Assembly: GCF_008630495.1 (NCBI RefSeq)
Contig: NZ_VWOJ01000001.1
Span: 1,054,001 to 1,118,000 of the forward strand
Origin: Alkalicaulis satelles
GTDB lineage: Bacteria > Pseudomonadota > Alphaproteobacteria > Caulobacterales > Maricaulaceae
Direction: 5' to 3'
DNA length: 64,000 nt
Part shown: positions 18,511-26,393 of the stretch, in pieces
Layout of the letters: each line of letters begins with the position of its first letter
Numbering within the stretch: the first letter of the stretch is position 1
Notes under the pieces: generated by a model
The model's database searches: none
Seen by the model: only the letters and a program-made list of their open reading frames with translations
Told to the model about the DNA's origin: nothing
Made by a program: the position numbers and the translations under genes

Positions 18511-19437
18511 ATGGACTGGATCGAGCGCTGGACGCAGGAAGATCGCGGGCGGTTCCGCACCGGCATTGTGCGTGCGCGGCATCGTCTGGCCGATAGCGGC
18601 CTGTTCTGCGACCCCGCGCTGGAAGAGCTCATCGAGACCCATCCGCGCGAACTTCTGGACATTGCAGTGATGGACGAGGACGGTTCGTCACGCTCCTGGA
18701 CCGATATGGCGCCGGGCGCGCGCGGCGGGGCGGAGCTGCTGGAGGGCGCGCGTCAGGGCCGGGTGTGGATGAATTTGCGCCAGGCGTTCAACATCCATCC
18801 CGAATACCGCGCCCTGCTGGGCGCTGTGTTCGCCGAGCTGCGCGCCCTGCATCCACGCTTCCGCCCCGATGTGATCAAGGGCGGTCTGCTGATCTCCGCG
18901 CCGGGCGCGCGCGTGCCGTTTCATATCGACCGCACCGACACCATGCTCTGGCACTTGCGCGGCAAGAAGCGCGTCTATGTCTATCCGCGCTCGGCGCCGG
19001 TGCTCAATGAGGCTGATGTGGAAGCGGTGCTGATGCACCCGTTCAGCGACGACCTGCCTTATCGCAGCGAGTTTGACCGGCGCGCGCGCGTGTTCGATCT
19101 GGAGCCCGGCGAAGTGCTGTGCTGGCCGGTGCACACGCCGCACCGCGTGGTCAATCTGGACGGGCTGAACGTCTCCATGGCCACCGAATATGCGTGTGCG
19201 GACGTGCGCGTGCGCAATCACGCCATGATGTTCAACGGCCTGATGCGCCGCCGCTTCGGCCTCACCCCGTCCATCGACGAGAGCCGCGGCCTGGGCCTGG
19301 CCGCCCGCGCCGGGCTGGGGCTTGCCGCACGCAAGCTGAAACTTCTGCCGAAGCCCGACGCCCCGGCGCCTGAAGCCGCGCCGGGCGGCGAGCCGCTCAT
19401 TTCCGCCATGGGCGAAGCGGGGCATAGTGGGGCCTGA
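18511..19437 (+). CDS. JmjC-like cupin (cupin_8) protein
   Basis: A 308-residue protein with a JmjC/cupin_8-like core. The putative iron-binding facial triad is visible: HID in PFHIDRTDTMLWHL and the distal His in PVHTPHRVVN, with the intervening KKRVYVYPR strand typical of these 2-oxoglutarate oxygenases. Substrate unknown; protein hydroxylation and small-molecule oxidation both occur in the superfamily. ATG at 18511 has GGGAGGG six bases upstream; a TTG two codons earlier is too close to that site. It lies 27 bases upstream of the glycosyltransferase and may be cotranscribed with it. Confidence 0.75.
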   Translation: MDWIERWTQEDRGRFRTGIVRARHRLADSGLFCDPALEELIETHPRELLDIAVMDEDGSSRSWTDMAPGARGGAELLEGARQGRVWMNLRQAFNIHPEYRALLGAVFAELRALHPRFRPDVIKGGLLISAPGARVPFHIDRTDTMLWHLRGKKRVYVYPRSAPVLNEADVEAVLMHPFSDDLPYRSEFDRRARVFDLEPGEVLCWPVHTPHRVVNLDGLNVSMATEYACADVRVRNHAMMFNGLMRRRFGLTPSIDESRGLGLAARAGLGLAARKLKLLPKPDAPAPEAAPGGEPLISAMGEAGHSGA

Positions 19438-19464
19438 TCGATTCATCACTCCGAAAGATCCGCC

Positions 19465-20463
19465 ATGGCGCTTACGCCCGCCCCGCGCCCGCCCTCGCCC
19501 CTGATCTCTCTGGTCATCCCCTGCTTTAACGAGGCGGACTCCGTCGCGCCCTTCATGGACGCGGTCAGACCGGTGCTGGCCGGGCTCGATGATTGCCGGT
19601 TTGAATATGTGTTCGTGGTGGACGGCGCCACGGACGCCACGCTGGAGCAGCTTGTGGCGCTGGCCGAGGCTGACCCCGGCGTCACCATCGTCCAGCTGAG
19701 CCGCAATTTCGGCAAGGAAGCGGCCCTGACCGCCGGCCTGGATCACGCCGCGGGCGACGCCATCGTGCCTATCGATATCGATCTGCAGGACCCGCCCGAA
19801 GTGATCGCCGCCTTCATCGCCAAATGGCGCGAGGGCTATGACATGGTCTATGGCGTGCGCGCCAGCCGGGCTGCGGACAACTGGGCCAAGCGCGGCGCGG
19901 CGCGCGCCTTCTACGCGCTGTTCAACCGCTTCTCCGACGTGAAAATCCCCGCCGATGCGGGCGATTTCCGCCTGATGGACCGGCGCGTGGCCGAAGCGGT
20001 CAAGCGCCTGCCCGAGCGCAACCGCTTCATGAAGGGGCTGGTGGCCTGGGTGGGTTTCTCCTCCACGGCCGTGTTCTATGACCGCGCGCCACGGGCAGCG
20101 GGACGCACCCAGTTCAACCTGCCCAAGCTGTGGGCGTTCGCCCTGGACGGCATGGCCGGATTTTCCACCTTGCCGATCCGGATCTGGACCTATCTGGGCC
20201 TGGTCTTTGCGATGGGCGCCCTTGTCTACGCCGTCTATCTGACCGTGCGCACCCTGGCCTTCGGGGCAGACGTGCCCGGTTACGCCTCGCTGATGGTGGC
20301 GGTGCTCATCGCCGCAGCCATGCAGATGATCTCGGTGGGGGTGCTGGGCGAATATATCGGCCGGCTGTTCACCGAGGCGAAGGCCAGGCCGGTCTATCTC
20401 GTCGACCGCATTTACCGCCGCCCCGAGCCGCGCCCGGAACCCTCCGGCACGTCGCAGCCATGA
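19465..20463 (+). CDS. GtrB/ArnC-type polyprenyl-phosphate glycosyltransferase (GT2)
   Basis: Family 2 glycosyltransferase (332 aa) that loads a sugar onto undecaprenyl phosphate at the inner membrane. Seen: the N-terminal SLVIPCFNEADSVAPF, the nucleotide-sugar/metal segment IPIDIDLQDPPEV, the RLMDRRV and RNRFMKGL boxes, and two C-terminal membrane helices (about residues 225-290) with GEYIGRLFTEAKARPVY. This is the DPM1/GtrB pattern. The 3' end overlaps the GtrA gene by four bases, giving the classical GtrB-GtrA pair that adds side sugars to envelope polysaccharide or lipid A. Confidence 0.88.
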   Translation: MALTPAPRPPSPLISLVIPCFNEADSVAPFMDAVRPVLAGLDDCRFEYVFVVDGATDATLEQLVALAEADPGVTIVQLSRNFGKEAALTAGLDHAAGDAIVPIDIDLQDPPEVIAAFIAKWREGYDMVYGVRASRAADNWAKRGAARAFYALFNRFSDVKIPADAGDFRLMDRRVAEAVKRLPERNRFMKGLVAWVGFSSTAVFYDRAPRAAGRTQFNLPKLWAFALDGMAGFSTLPIRIWTYLGLVFAMGALVYAVYLTVRTLAFGADVPGYASLMVAVLIAAAMQMISVGVLGEYIGRLFTEAKARPVYLVDRIYRRPEPRPEPSGTSQP

Positions 20464-20852
20464 TCAGGACGGGCGTGTTCCAGCTCATGCGCTTCGGCGT
20501 GGTGGGCGTGGCCGCCACCCTGGTCTATGCAGGCCTGGTTGCGGTGTTCTTCGCCATGGAGATGGCGCCGTTCGCGGCCAATGCGCTGGGCTTCGCCATC
20601 GCCTTTCTGGTATCGGCGGCGGGCCATGTGATGTGGACCTTCGCTGTCAAATCAGGACGCATCGCGGCGACCGCGCGGTTTTTCGTGGTGGCGCTGGGCG
20701 GGTTCGCGGTGTCCAACGCGGTGCTGGGCGGCTGGCTTGCGGCCTCGGGACCGGGCGGGGCCGCAGCCGCGCTGGCGCTGGCCGTGATCGCGGTTCCGGC
20801 GGCGACGTTTCTGGCCTCGCGCTACTGGGCCTTCGCCGCATCTTCCTCGTAA
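20460..20852 (+). CDS. GtrA-family flippase-like membrane protein
   Basis: Four-helix membrane protein (130 aa) of the GtrA family, thought to move lipid-linked sugars across the inner membrane. The N-terminal FQLMRFGVVGVAATLVYAGL and the later ARFFVVALGGFAVSNAV and FLASRYWAF segments are typical. ATG at 20460 overlaps the upstream glycosyltransferase stop. Its last 31 bases overlap the convergent methyltransferase gene. Confidence 0.85.
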   Translation: MIRTGVFQLMRFGVVGVAATLVYAGLVAVFFAMEMAPFAANALGFAIAFLVSAAGHVMWTFAVKSGRIAATARFFVVALGGFAVSNAVLGGWLAASGPGGAAAALALAVIAVPAATFLASRYWAFAASSS

Positions 20853-21523
20853 TAGAGATCCCCGCCCAGCACCGACCAGGCATGGGCCCGCCCGCCAGGA
20901 CGCGCGCGCAGGAGGAAGGCTTCCGGCCACGGGAAGAAATTGAGGTGCAGGTCCAGCGCGTGGCGATAGGGCCGCTGCAGCGGGACGACAATGATCAGCT
21001 TCCCGCGCGTCACCCGGCGCAGCTCGGCAAGGCAGGCCTCGAAATCCAGCACGTGTTCGAGCACATGGGCGCAGACCACGCCGTCAAAGCTGTCATCGGC
21101 AAAGGGCAGCGCCTCGAACCGGCCCTGCACCCAGCCCACGCCATCATCCCTGCCTTCGGGCGTAACGATGTCGAGCGCCGTGACTGCGCAGCGCTCCGAC
21201 AGGCGCGCAGCCAGCCAACCGCGCCCGGCGCCCACATCCAGCACGGCCCCGCCGGTCAGCGCCGCCTCGATCGCGTCAGCACAAGGGCGGTTGAGATCGG
21301 TCTCGCGGTCCATCACGCCTGCGGTTTCACGATAGGCGGCGGCGTATTCGTGCGCGCTCATGCCCGGCGCGCGGGCCTTGAAATCGAGATAGGCGCGGGT
21401 GCGCGAGCGGGCCACCGGCGCGATGAACAGGCGGGCGAACCAGCGCGCATCGCGCAAGGCGGGCGGCAGGAGATTGTCCAGCGCCCAGACCAGGCGGGCC
21501 GTGATGTCGCGGGGCAGTTTCAT
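20822..21523 (-). CDS. SAM-dependent class I methyltransferase
   Basis: A 233-residue methyltransferase of the class I (UbiE/type 11) fold. Motif I is AVLDVGAGRGWLAARL, followed by the post-motif segment LPFADDSFDGVVCAHVLEH. The frame is open upstream into the next gene, but ATG at 21523 is the first that precedes recognisable sequence (MKLPRDITARLVWALDNLLP). Substrate not evident; being wedged between two glycosyltransferase genes, a glycan or lipid carrier-linked sugar is a reasonable guess. Convergent and overlapping with GtrA. Confidence 0.8.
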   Translation of the reverse strand: MKLPRDITARLVWALDNLLPPALRDARWFARLFIAPVARSRTRAYLDFKARAPGMSAHEYAAAYRETAGVMDRETDLNRPCADAIEAALTGGAVLDVGAGRGWLAARLSERCAVTALDIVTPEGRDDGVGWVQGRFEALPFADDSFDGVVCAHVLEHVLDFEACLAELRRVTRGKLIIVVPLQRPYRHALDLHLNFFPWPEAFLLRARPGGRAHAWSVLGGDLYYEEDAAKAQ

Positions 21524-21533
21524 GAGGCTGGCA

Positions 21534-23456
21534 TCATCGCACGAATAGGGGCCGCTCGCCGGTGATGAAGCTCTCCCCGCCGCGCGCGACCACGCGGATG
21601 GAGAGCGTGCGCCGGCCGGAAGGCACGCCATCGAGATCCAGGCGCACATCCCAGTACACTTGCGGATAGTCCGGATCAAAGTCCAGCACGGGCGGGAAGC
21701 GCCAGCCGGGCAGGTCATGGCGCTGCCAGGCGGTGACTTTCACTTCGCCATCGACCAGCACCTCCACCCGCTCCACGCCGGACGGATGGGCGGCCACGCC
21801 ATAGACCGGGATCACGCCCGATACCCGCTCGGCCGGGCGCGGACGCTCCAGAATGGCGTGGGGCAGGAAGGCGCACGGCTCTGAGGTCTCCGCCGGTCCG
21901 CCCTCCCGCACGCGGGCAACAAAGAATGACGCCTCCACCCGCCCCGGGGGCAGACGGGCGGTTTCCACAAGGCGCACGTCTTCAAACATGGCGCACAGGC
22001 GCTCGCGGAACGCCACGGCGTCCAGATCACGGTAGAGATAGAAGGGCTCGCGCAGGGCCACCACAGCCGGTGAGCCGCCCTCGCGGGCGATGAGGTCAGC
22101 CTCGGACTCCCCGCGCGGGGCGTGGGCGGTCTGCACGCCGCGTGTGGCGTCATCGGGATGATCGAGCATGTAGGCCCGGGCCGTAACACCCCCCGTGACG
22201 CGCAGCTGCACGCCGGCCACCTGGTCGGCGGCGGCGAACACCGCGCCCTCCCCGGCCTGGGCAAAGGCGCGCTCTAGCGCAGGCGCAAAGCGTGACCAGT
22301 CCTCCAGATCGCCGCCCTGCAGGGTGTAAAACCGGTCCGGCTCAAGAAAGCGCTCGGGCGCCTGCCAGATCAGGAGACTGACCCCGAAACCGATAGCGCC
22401 CGCGGCCATCAGCACAGCGCCGATCACAGCCGCAACACGCGCCGTCCAGCGCCGCCATGCCTGGCCCAGAGCGTCGTGGAAACGCTGGGCGGCTTCCGGC
22501 GCCAGTACGATCAAAAGGGCATAGGTCATGAGCGGCCAGTGCAGGAGATAGCGGCTGTCAAACAGGGCCAGCGCTGCAAACGGGATAAACAGCGCACCGG
22601 CCATGCAGACCAGAAGCGCATGGCGCGCATCCCCGCCCCGCCAGCGCAGCACCGCCAGCACGGCGGCGCCGGCCAGCAAGGCGAACATCACCGGCGTCAC
22701 AAGGCCGGCCTGCTCCACCGGGTAGAGCAGGCCGCGCGGCCAGAAACGCCAGTCCTGACGCTCCAGCGCCTGAAAGCGCAGCGGCCCGAAATCGGTGAGG
22801 ACGTTATGGGCGATGCTGGGGATCACCCCCAGCACAGCGACCGCCCCGGCGGCCAGCGCCTTGGGATTGCGCCACTGGGCGCGCCCGGCCTGCGCGGCGA
22901 GAAGGAAGACCAGCACGCCCGCCGGGGCGAACCAGAAACGGTAATGATAGAGCAGGCCGATGGCGCATACCGCCCCGGCGGCGAGCCACCAGGCCAGCTT
23001 GTTTCCCGCCAGCGCACGGATCAGACAGCCGGCGAACACCACGGCGAGCAGCTGGAGCGGGCCTTCGGGATAGGCGTAGACGCCTGCGATCACAAAGGGC
23101 GGGACCAGAGCCGACAGCGCCGCCGCGATCAGCGCCCTGACCCGTCCCGTCAACGGCTCGGCGAGGAAAAACACGCCCAGCGGCAAAAGCGCCGACAGCG
23201 CCCAGGTCAGCAGCCGGGAGCCAAGCTTGCCGGACCCGAACAGCGCTTCAGACAAAGCCGCCAGCAAAGGCGTGCCCAGCGGCGTATCGGCATAGCCCAG
23301 CGCCGGGGATCGCCCGGCCAGGCGGAAATAGGCCTCTTCCCAGAGAAGATTGGCGTTGGCGGCGAGATACAGCGACCAGAGCGCGCCGGCCGCAACCGCC
23401 AGCCCCGCCGCCGCCCATAGCCAGGGGCTCACCCGTTCATGGTCCGGTGCGCGCAA
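21534..23456 (-). CDS. ArnT/PMT-like glycosyltransferase (GT39 type) with C-terminal Ig-like domain
   Basis: Polytopic membrane protein (about 640 aa) resembling lipid-linked sugar:acceptor transferases. The first periplasmic loop has the acidic LLWEEAYFRLAGRSP and YADTPLGTPLLAAL segments typical of ArnT-like enzymes, followed by about ten membrane helices to residue 400. The C-terminal 240 residues are soluble and end in an Ig-like module (SGVERVEVLVDGEVKVTAW). The open frame runs past the divergent neighbour's start, so the true start is internal: a TTG at 23456 lies just after GGGGAGGGGG, and a GTG at 23432 is an alternative. The start is therefore the least certain part. Confidence 0.72.
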   Translation of the reverse strand: MRAPDHERVSPWLWAAAGLAVAAGALWSLYLAANANLLWEEAYFRLAGRSPALGYADTPLGTPLLAALSEALFGSGKLGSRLLTWALSALLPLGVFFLAEPLTGRVRALIAAALSALVPPFVIAGVYAYPEGPLQLLAVVFAGCLIRALAGNKLAWWLAAGAVCAIGLLYHYRFWFAPAGVLVFLLAAQAGRAQWRNPKALAAGAVAVLGVIPSIAHNVLTDFGPLRFQALERQDWRFWPRGLLYPVEQAGLVTPVMFALLAGAAVLAVLRWRGGDARHALLVCMAGALFIPFAALALFDSRYLLHWPLMTYALLIVLAPEAAQRFHDALGQAWRRWTARVAAVIGAVLMAAGAIGFGVSLLIWQAPERFLEPDRFYTLQGGDLEDWSRFAPALERAFAQAGEGAVFAAADQVAGVQLRVTGGVTARAYMLDHPDDATRGVQTAHAPRGESEADLIAREGGSPAVVALREPFYLYRDLDAVAFRERLCAMFEDVRLVETARLPPGRVEASFFVARVREGGPAETSEPCAFLPHAILERPRPAERVSGVIPVYGVAAHPSGVERVEVLVDGEVKVTAWQRHDLPGWRFPPVLDFDPDYPQVYWDVRLDLDGVPSGRRTLSIRVVARGGESFITGERPLFVR

Positions 23457-23610
23457 CGCCCCCTCCCCGCTTGAAGACGGGTCACCATAAACCGCCGCGC
23501 GTCCAGCGCGAGCGGCAATTGCGCCTGTCTGCGGCGGCGCGCCGCCCGTGACCTTGGCTCTGCGCGCCCTAGAACGTCTTCCATGCGTTGTGTTGGTGAG
23601 GGAGCCCGCC

Positions 23611-24921
23611 ATGGACAAGCGTGACCGGCGCGGCGTGGCCGCACCTTCAGGGCGCCTGTCGCGCACGGCGCACATGGCCGGTCTGGGCGCGGAGCTGGCC
23701 GGCCGGTCGCTGCTGAAGGGGGCTGAAGCCCTGATCCGCGGCCAGAGCCTGAAGCCCGCCGGTCTGTTGCTGACGCCGGGCCATATGCGCCGGACCGCCG
23801 AGGAGCTGGCGCGCCTGCGCGGCGCGGCGATGAAGGCGGGCCAGCTGGTCTCCATGGATTACGGCGCGGTACTGGCGCCAGAGCTGGCCGAGCCCCTGAC
23901 CCGGTTGCAGGAGAGCGCCGCGCCCATGCCGCCCCATCAGCTGCGCCGGGTGCTGGACCGGGCCTGGGGTCCGGGCTGGGCCGCCCGCTTCGAACGCTTC
24001 GAGACCCGCCCGGCGGCGGCGGCCTCCATCGGACAGGTGCACCGTGCGCGCCTGCGCGGCGGACGGGCGCTGGCGGTGAAGGTGCAGTTTCCAGGCGTGC
24101 GCGACAGCATTGATGTGGATCTCGACACGCTCTCCTTTCTGATCCGCCGCTCGGGGCTGTTGCCCAAGGGCGCCGATATCGGCCCCTTCCTGGAGGGCGT
24201 GCGCACGCGTCTGCACCGGGAGGCCGATTATCTCAGCGAGGCGCAGTATCTGGCCGCCTACGCCAAGGCGCTGGGCGATGACCGGGACTTCGTCACGCCC
24301 GGCCTGGAAACCGATTTGAGCGGGCCGGACATACTGGCCATGGACTGGCTGGACGGCGCCCCGCTCAAACACGCCGGGAGCGAAGACCAGGCTCGGCGCA
24401 ACGCCATCGCCGAGCGATTGGTCAGGCTGACATTGCGGGAAATCTTCGAGTTCGGACTGATCCAGTCCGATCCCAATCCGGGCAATTTCCGCCTGTGCCC
24501 GGACGGGCGCATCGCGCTTCTGGATTTCGGCGCGGTGGAGACGGTGAGCCCCGCGCGCGCCCAAGGCCTGCGCACGCTGTTGCGGGCCGGGCTGGAGGGC
24601 GATGACGCCGCGCTGGAAACGGCGCTGGAAGACGCCGGGGCGATCAGCGCCGGTCTGGAACCGGATGTGCGGGCGCGGGCGGTCGCGCTCGCCCGCACGG
24701 GATTTGCGCCGCTGGCCTCGACAGCCGTGTTCGATTTCGCCGGGTCAGGCCTGGCCGAGCGCATGCGCGCCGAGGGCCAGGCGCTTCAGGCGGCCGGGTT
24801 CAATCACACCCCGCCGGTGGATTTCGCCTATATCCAGCGCAAGGTGGCCGGAATCTATCTGATCGCCGCGCGCCTGAAAGCCCGCATCGCCCTGAGACCG
24901 CTGGTGGCGGCGTGGCTATGA
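23611..24921 (+). CDS. ABC1/UbiB-family atypical kinase
   Basis: AarF/UbiB/COQ8-like protein (436 aa). Family motifs are plain: the KxGQ helix (RGAAMKAGQLVSMD, about residue 75), AAASIGQVHRARL (A-rich nucleotide loop), AVKVQFPGVR with the catalytic lysine, QSDPNPGNF and LLDFGAVE (metal-binding Asp). These proteins support quinone synthesis or other lipid metabolism; the subgroup here is not decided. ATG at 23611 follows GAGGGAG by six bases. It is convergent with the photoreceptor gene with four bases between stops. Confidence 0.86.
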   Translation: MDKRDRRGVAAPSGRLSRTAHMAGLGAELAGRSLLKGAEALIRGQSLKPAGLLLTPGHMRRTAEELARLRGAAMKAGQLVSMDYGAVLAPELAEPLTRLQESAAPMPPHQLRRVLDRAWGPGWAARFERFETRPAAAASIGQVHRARLRGGRALAVKVQFPGVRDSIDVDLDTLSFLIRRSGLLPKGADIGPFLEGVRTRLHREADYLSEAQYLAAYAKALGDDRDFVTPGLETDLSGPDILAMDWLDGAPLKHAGSEDQARRNAIAERLVRLTLREIFEFGLIQSDPNPGNFRLCPDGRIALLDFGAVETVSPARAQGLRTLLRAGLEGDDAALETALEDAGAISAGLEPDVRARAVALARTGFAPLASTAVFDFAGSGLAERMRAEGQALQAAGFNHTPPVDFAYIQRKVAGIYLIAARLKARIALRPLVAAWL

Positions 24922-24925
24922 GCGC

Positions 24926-26059
24926 CTAATGGCGCTGGGAGGCTGTACGCGGCGCGTCGAAGGCGGTGCGCTGGCGGTTGAGTGACCCCAGAGCCGATTG
25001 CACCAGCTCGCCGATCGCAAGCGACGCATGAGCGTTGGCCTGCGCCTCGTTAAGCGCCTGCGCGCCGGCCCAGGCGGCCAGCGGGCCTGACGCCGCGCCG
25101 CCCAGATAGACCGGACGCCGGGGCGCGCGCGCCTGAACGGCCAGCGCAAAGCCATGGGCTCGGCGCGCCTCGCTGCCCGGGCCTGCGCGCGGACCGGCCA
25201 CGATGACGGCGTCGAGACCCGGGCTGCAGGCCGCATCCAGCGCCGCCTCATCGGAGTCATCGAGCACCATGCGCACGGCCACGCCCTCGCTGCGCAACAG
25301 ATCGGCCTTGACGATGGCGCCCAGGATTTCAGATGCGCCCGGCGGGACTGCAATAGCCACATGACGGCGCGCCTGCACAGGGTCGCGCGCACGGCCCGCC
25401 TGCTGCCACAGCCGGTTGAGGCGAAACAGGGCGATGGCGATCTGGTCCGGCGGCCAGATATCCTCCGCCCGGCCCTGGGCGAGAGCCATGCACACATGAT
25501 CGGCCAGCTCGGCCCGCCGGTGAAGATCGCGCAGGGCCGCCTGCGGCAGGGCGGGCAGAGCTTCGTCTGACGCGCTGATCAGCGCGCGGGCGAAGGCGGC
25601 ATGTTCAAGATGCACGCGCCCGTCCGGCGCCGCCTCACGAAGATGATCCTCCGCCACGCTGTCAAAAGCGCGCATGGCGCCGTCCGCGTCATAGGACGAG
25701 CGGGGCGAACGCGGCGCCAGACAGGGCATGGGCCGGTCACTGAGCTGCATGGGCCAGCGCGCATATCGCCGCTGCGCCATCCACCCCGAACCCAGCACGC
25801 TGACCTCATGATGGCGCGGATCGGCCTCGATGCGTTTCATGAGGGCGCACACCGTGTCTCGCGGCCCTTCAAGCCATTGCAGGAAGATATCATCTTGCGC
25901 GAAGAGCACGCCCGAGACCCGGTTGCGCCGGTTACTGGATGCGGCGTAATCGGCCAGTTCGGTCACGAACGGCGCGCCCATTCCCGAGAGCGAGCGGCTG
26001 GCGTAGGCGAGGCGGAAGACCCGGCGGGCCGCCGGATCGAGAACGGTGGTCAAGGCCAT
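24926..26059 (-). CDS. AppA-like BLUF-SCHIC blue-light/redox sensor
   Basis: A 377-residue sensor. Residues about 14-110 are a BLUF flavin domain. Tyr19, Asn43, Gln61, Trp102 and Met104 match AppA Tyr21, Asn45, Gln63, Trp104 and Met106 with a constant offset of two; the FLQWLEGP and DPRHHEV boxes are standard. Residues about 175-340 form a cobalamin-domain-like region (HVAIAVPPGASEILGAIVKA) like the SCHIC domain of AppA and AerR/PpaA, which binds haem or B12. In Rhodobacter, AppA antagonises the repressor PpsR. The Cys-rich AppA C-terminus is missing here. ATG at 26059 has GGGGAC upstream. The BLUF call is secure; the SCHIC call is good but inferred. Confidence 0.85.
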   Translation of the reverse strand: MALTTVLDPAARRVFRLAYASRSLSGMGAPFVTELADYAASSNRRNRVSGVLFAQDDIFLQWLEGPRDTVCALMKRIEADPRHHEVSVLGSGWMAQRRYARWPMQLSDRPMPCLAPRSPRSSYDADGAMRAFDSVAEDHLREAAPDGRVHLEHAAFARALISASDEALPALPQAALRDLHRRAELADHVCMALAQGRAEDIWPPDQIAIALFRLNRLWQQAGRARDPVQARRHVAIAVPPGASEILGAIVKADLLRSEGVAVRMVLDDSDEAALDAACSPGLDAVIVAGPRAGPGSEARRAHGFALAVQARAPRRPVYLGGAASGPLAAWAGAQALNEAQANAHASLAIGELVQSALGSLNRQRTAFDAPRTASQRH

Positions 26060-26393
26060 AAAAGTCCCCGTAAGCCATGAAGCGGGACAGTCTTGCCGGG
26101 GAGATCGCGCAGCCATGTGGGCCGCTCGTGTGATCGTGAAGCCCCGGAATGCGTATGCGCATGCCGGACGGCGCCGACGCCGTCCTGTCCACCATGAACG
26201 CCCGCCCATGAGTGTCAAGCAAAAGCGACAAGCAAGACTGTTGCATTGCCCTTGACGCCCGTCCCGCTTTTCGCGTCACTGGACGCGGACGGCGCTTTGC
26301 TTGAAGCGCGCGGTCCGCTCGAGATCCCGCACCCGCAAGGACGCGCCTTCCCATGCCCACTTTTGTGTCAGCCCCTGACCCGAACGGGCCTTC
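26060..26393. other. Divergent control region between photoreceptor and BciB-like gene
   Basis: About 330 bases without a credible gene. It holds the TGT-N12-ACA element described separately, a short palindrome ATGCGTATGCGCAT (26150-26163) and no convincing coding frame. Its size and divergent placement suggest shared transcriptional control of both flanking genes. Confidence 0.5.
26213..26230. promoter_or_regulatory. Putative PpsR/CrtJ-type operator TGT-N12-ACA
   Basis: TGTCAAGCAAAAGCGACA fits the TGT-N12-ACA consensus bound by PpsR/CrtJ repressors of photosynthesis genes exactly. It lies between a BLUF-SCHIC sensor gene and a BciB-like gene, where such a site would make sense. Only one copy was found, while PpsR usually binds two, so this is suggestive only. 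Confidence 0.45.

Noticed and set aside
26239-26256. A second PpsR-like site starting TGTTGCATTGCC
   Set aside because: The downstream half reads GAC rather than ACA at the right spacing, so it does not fit TGT-N12-ACA.
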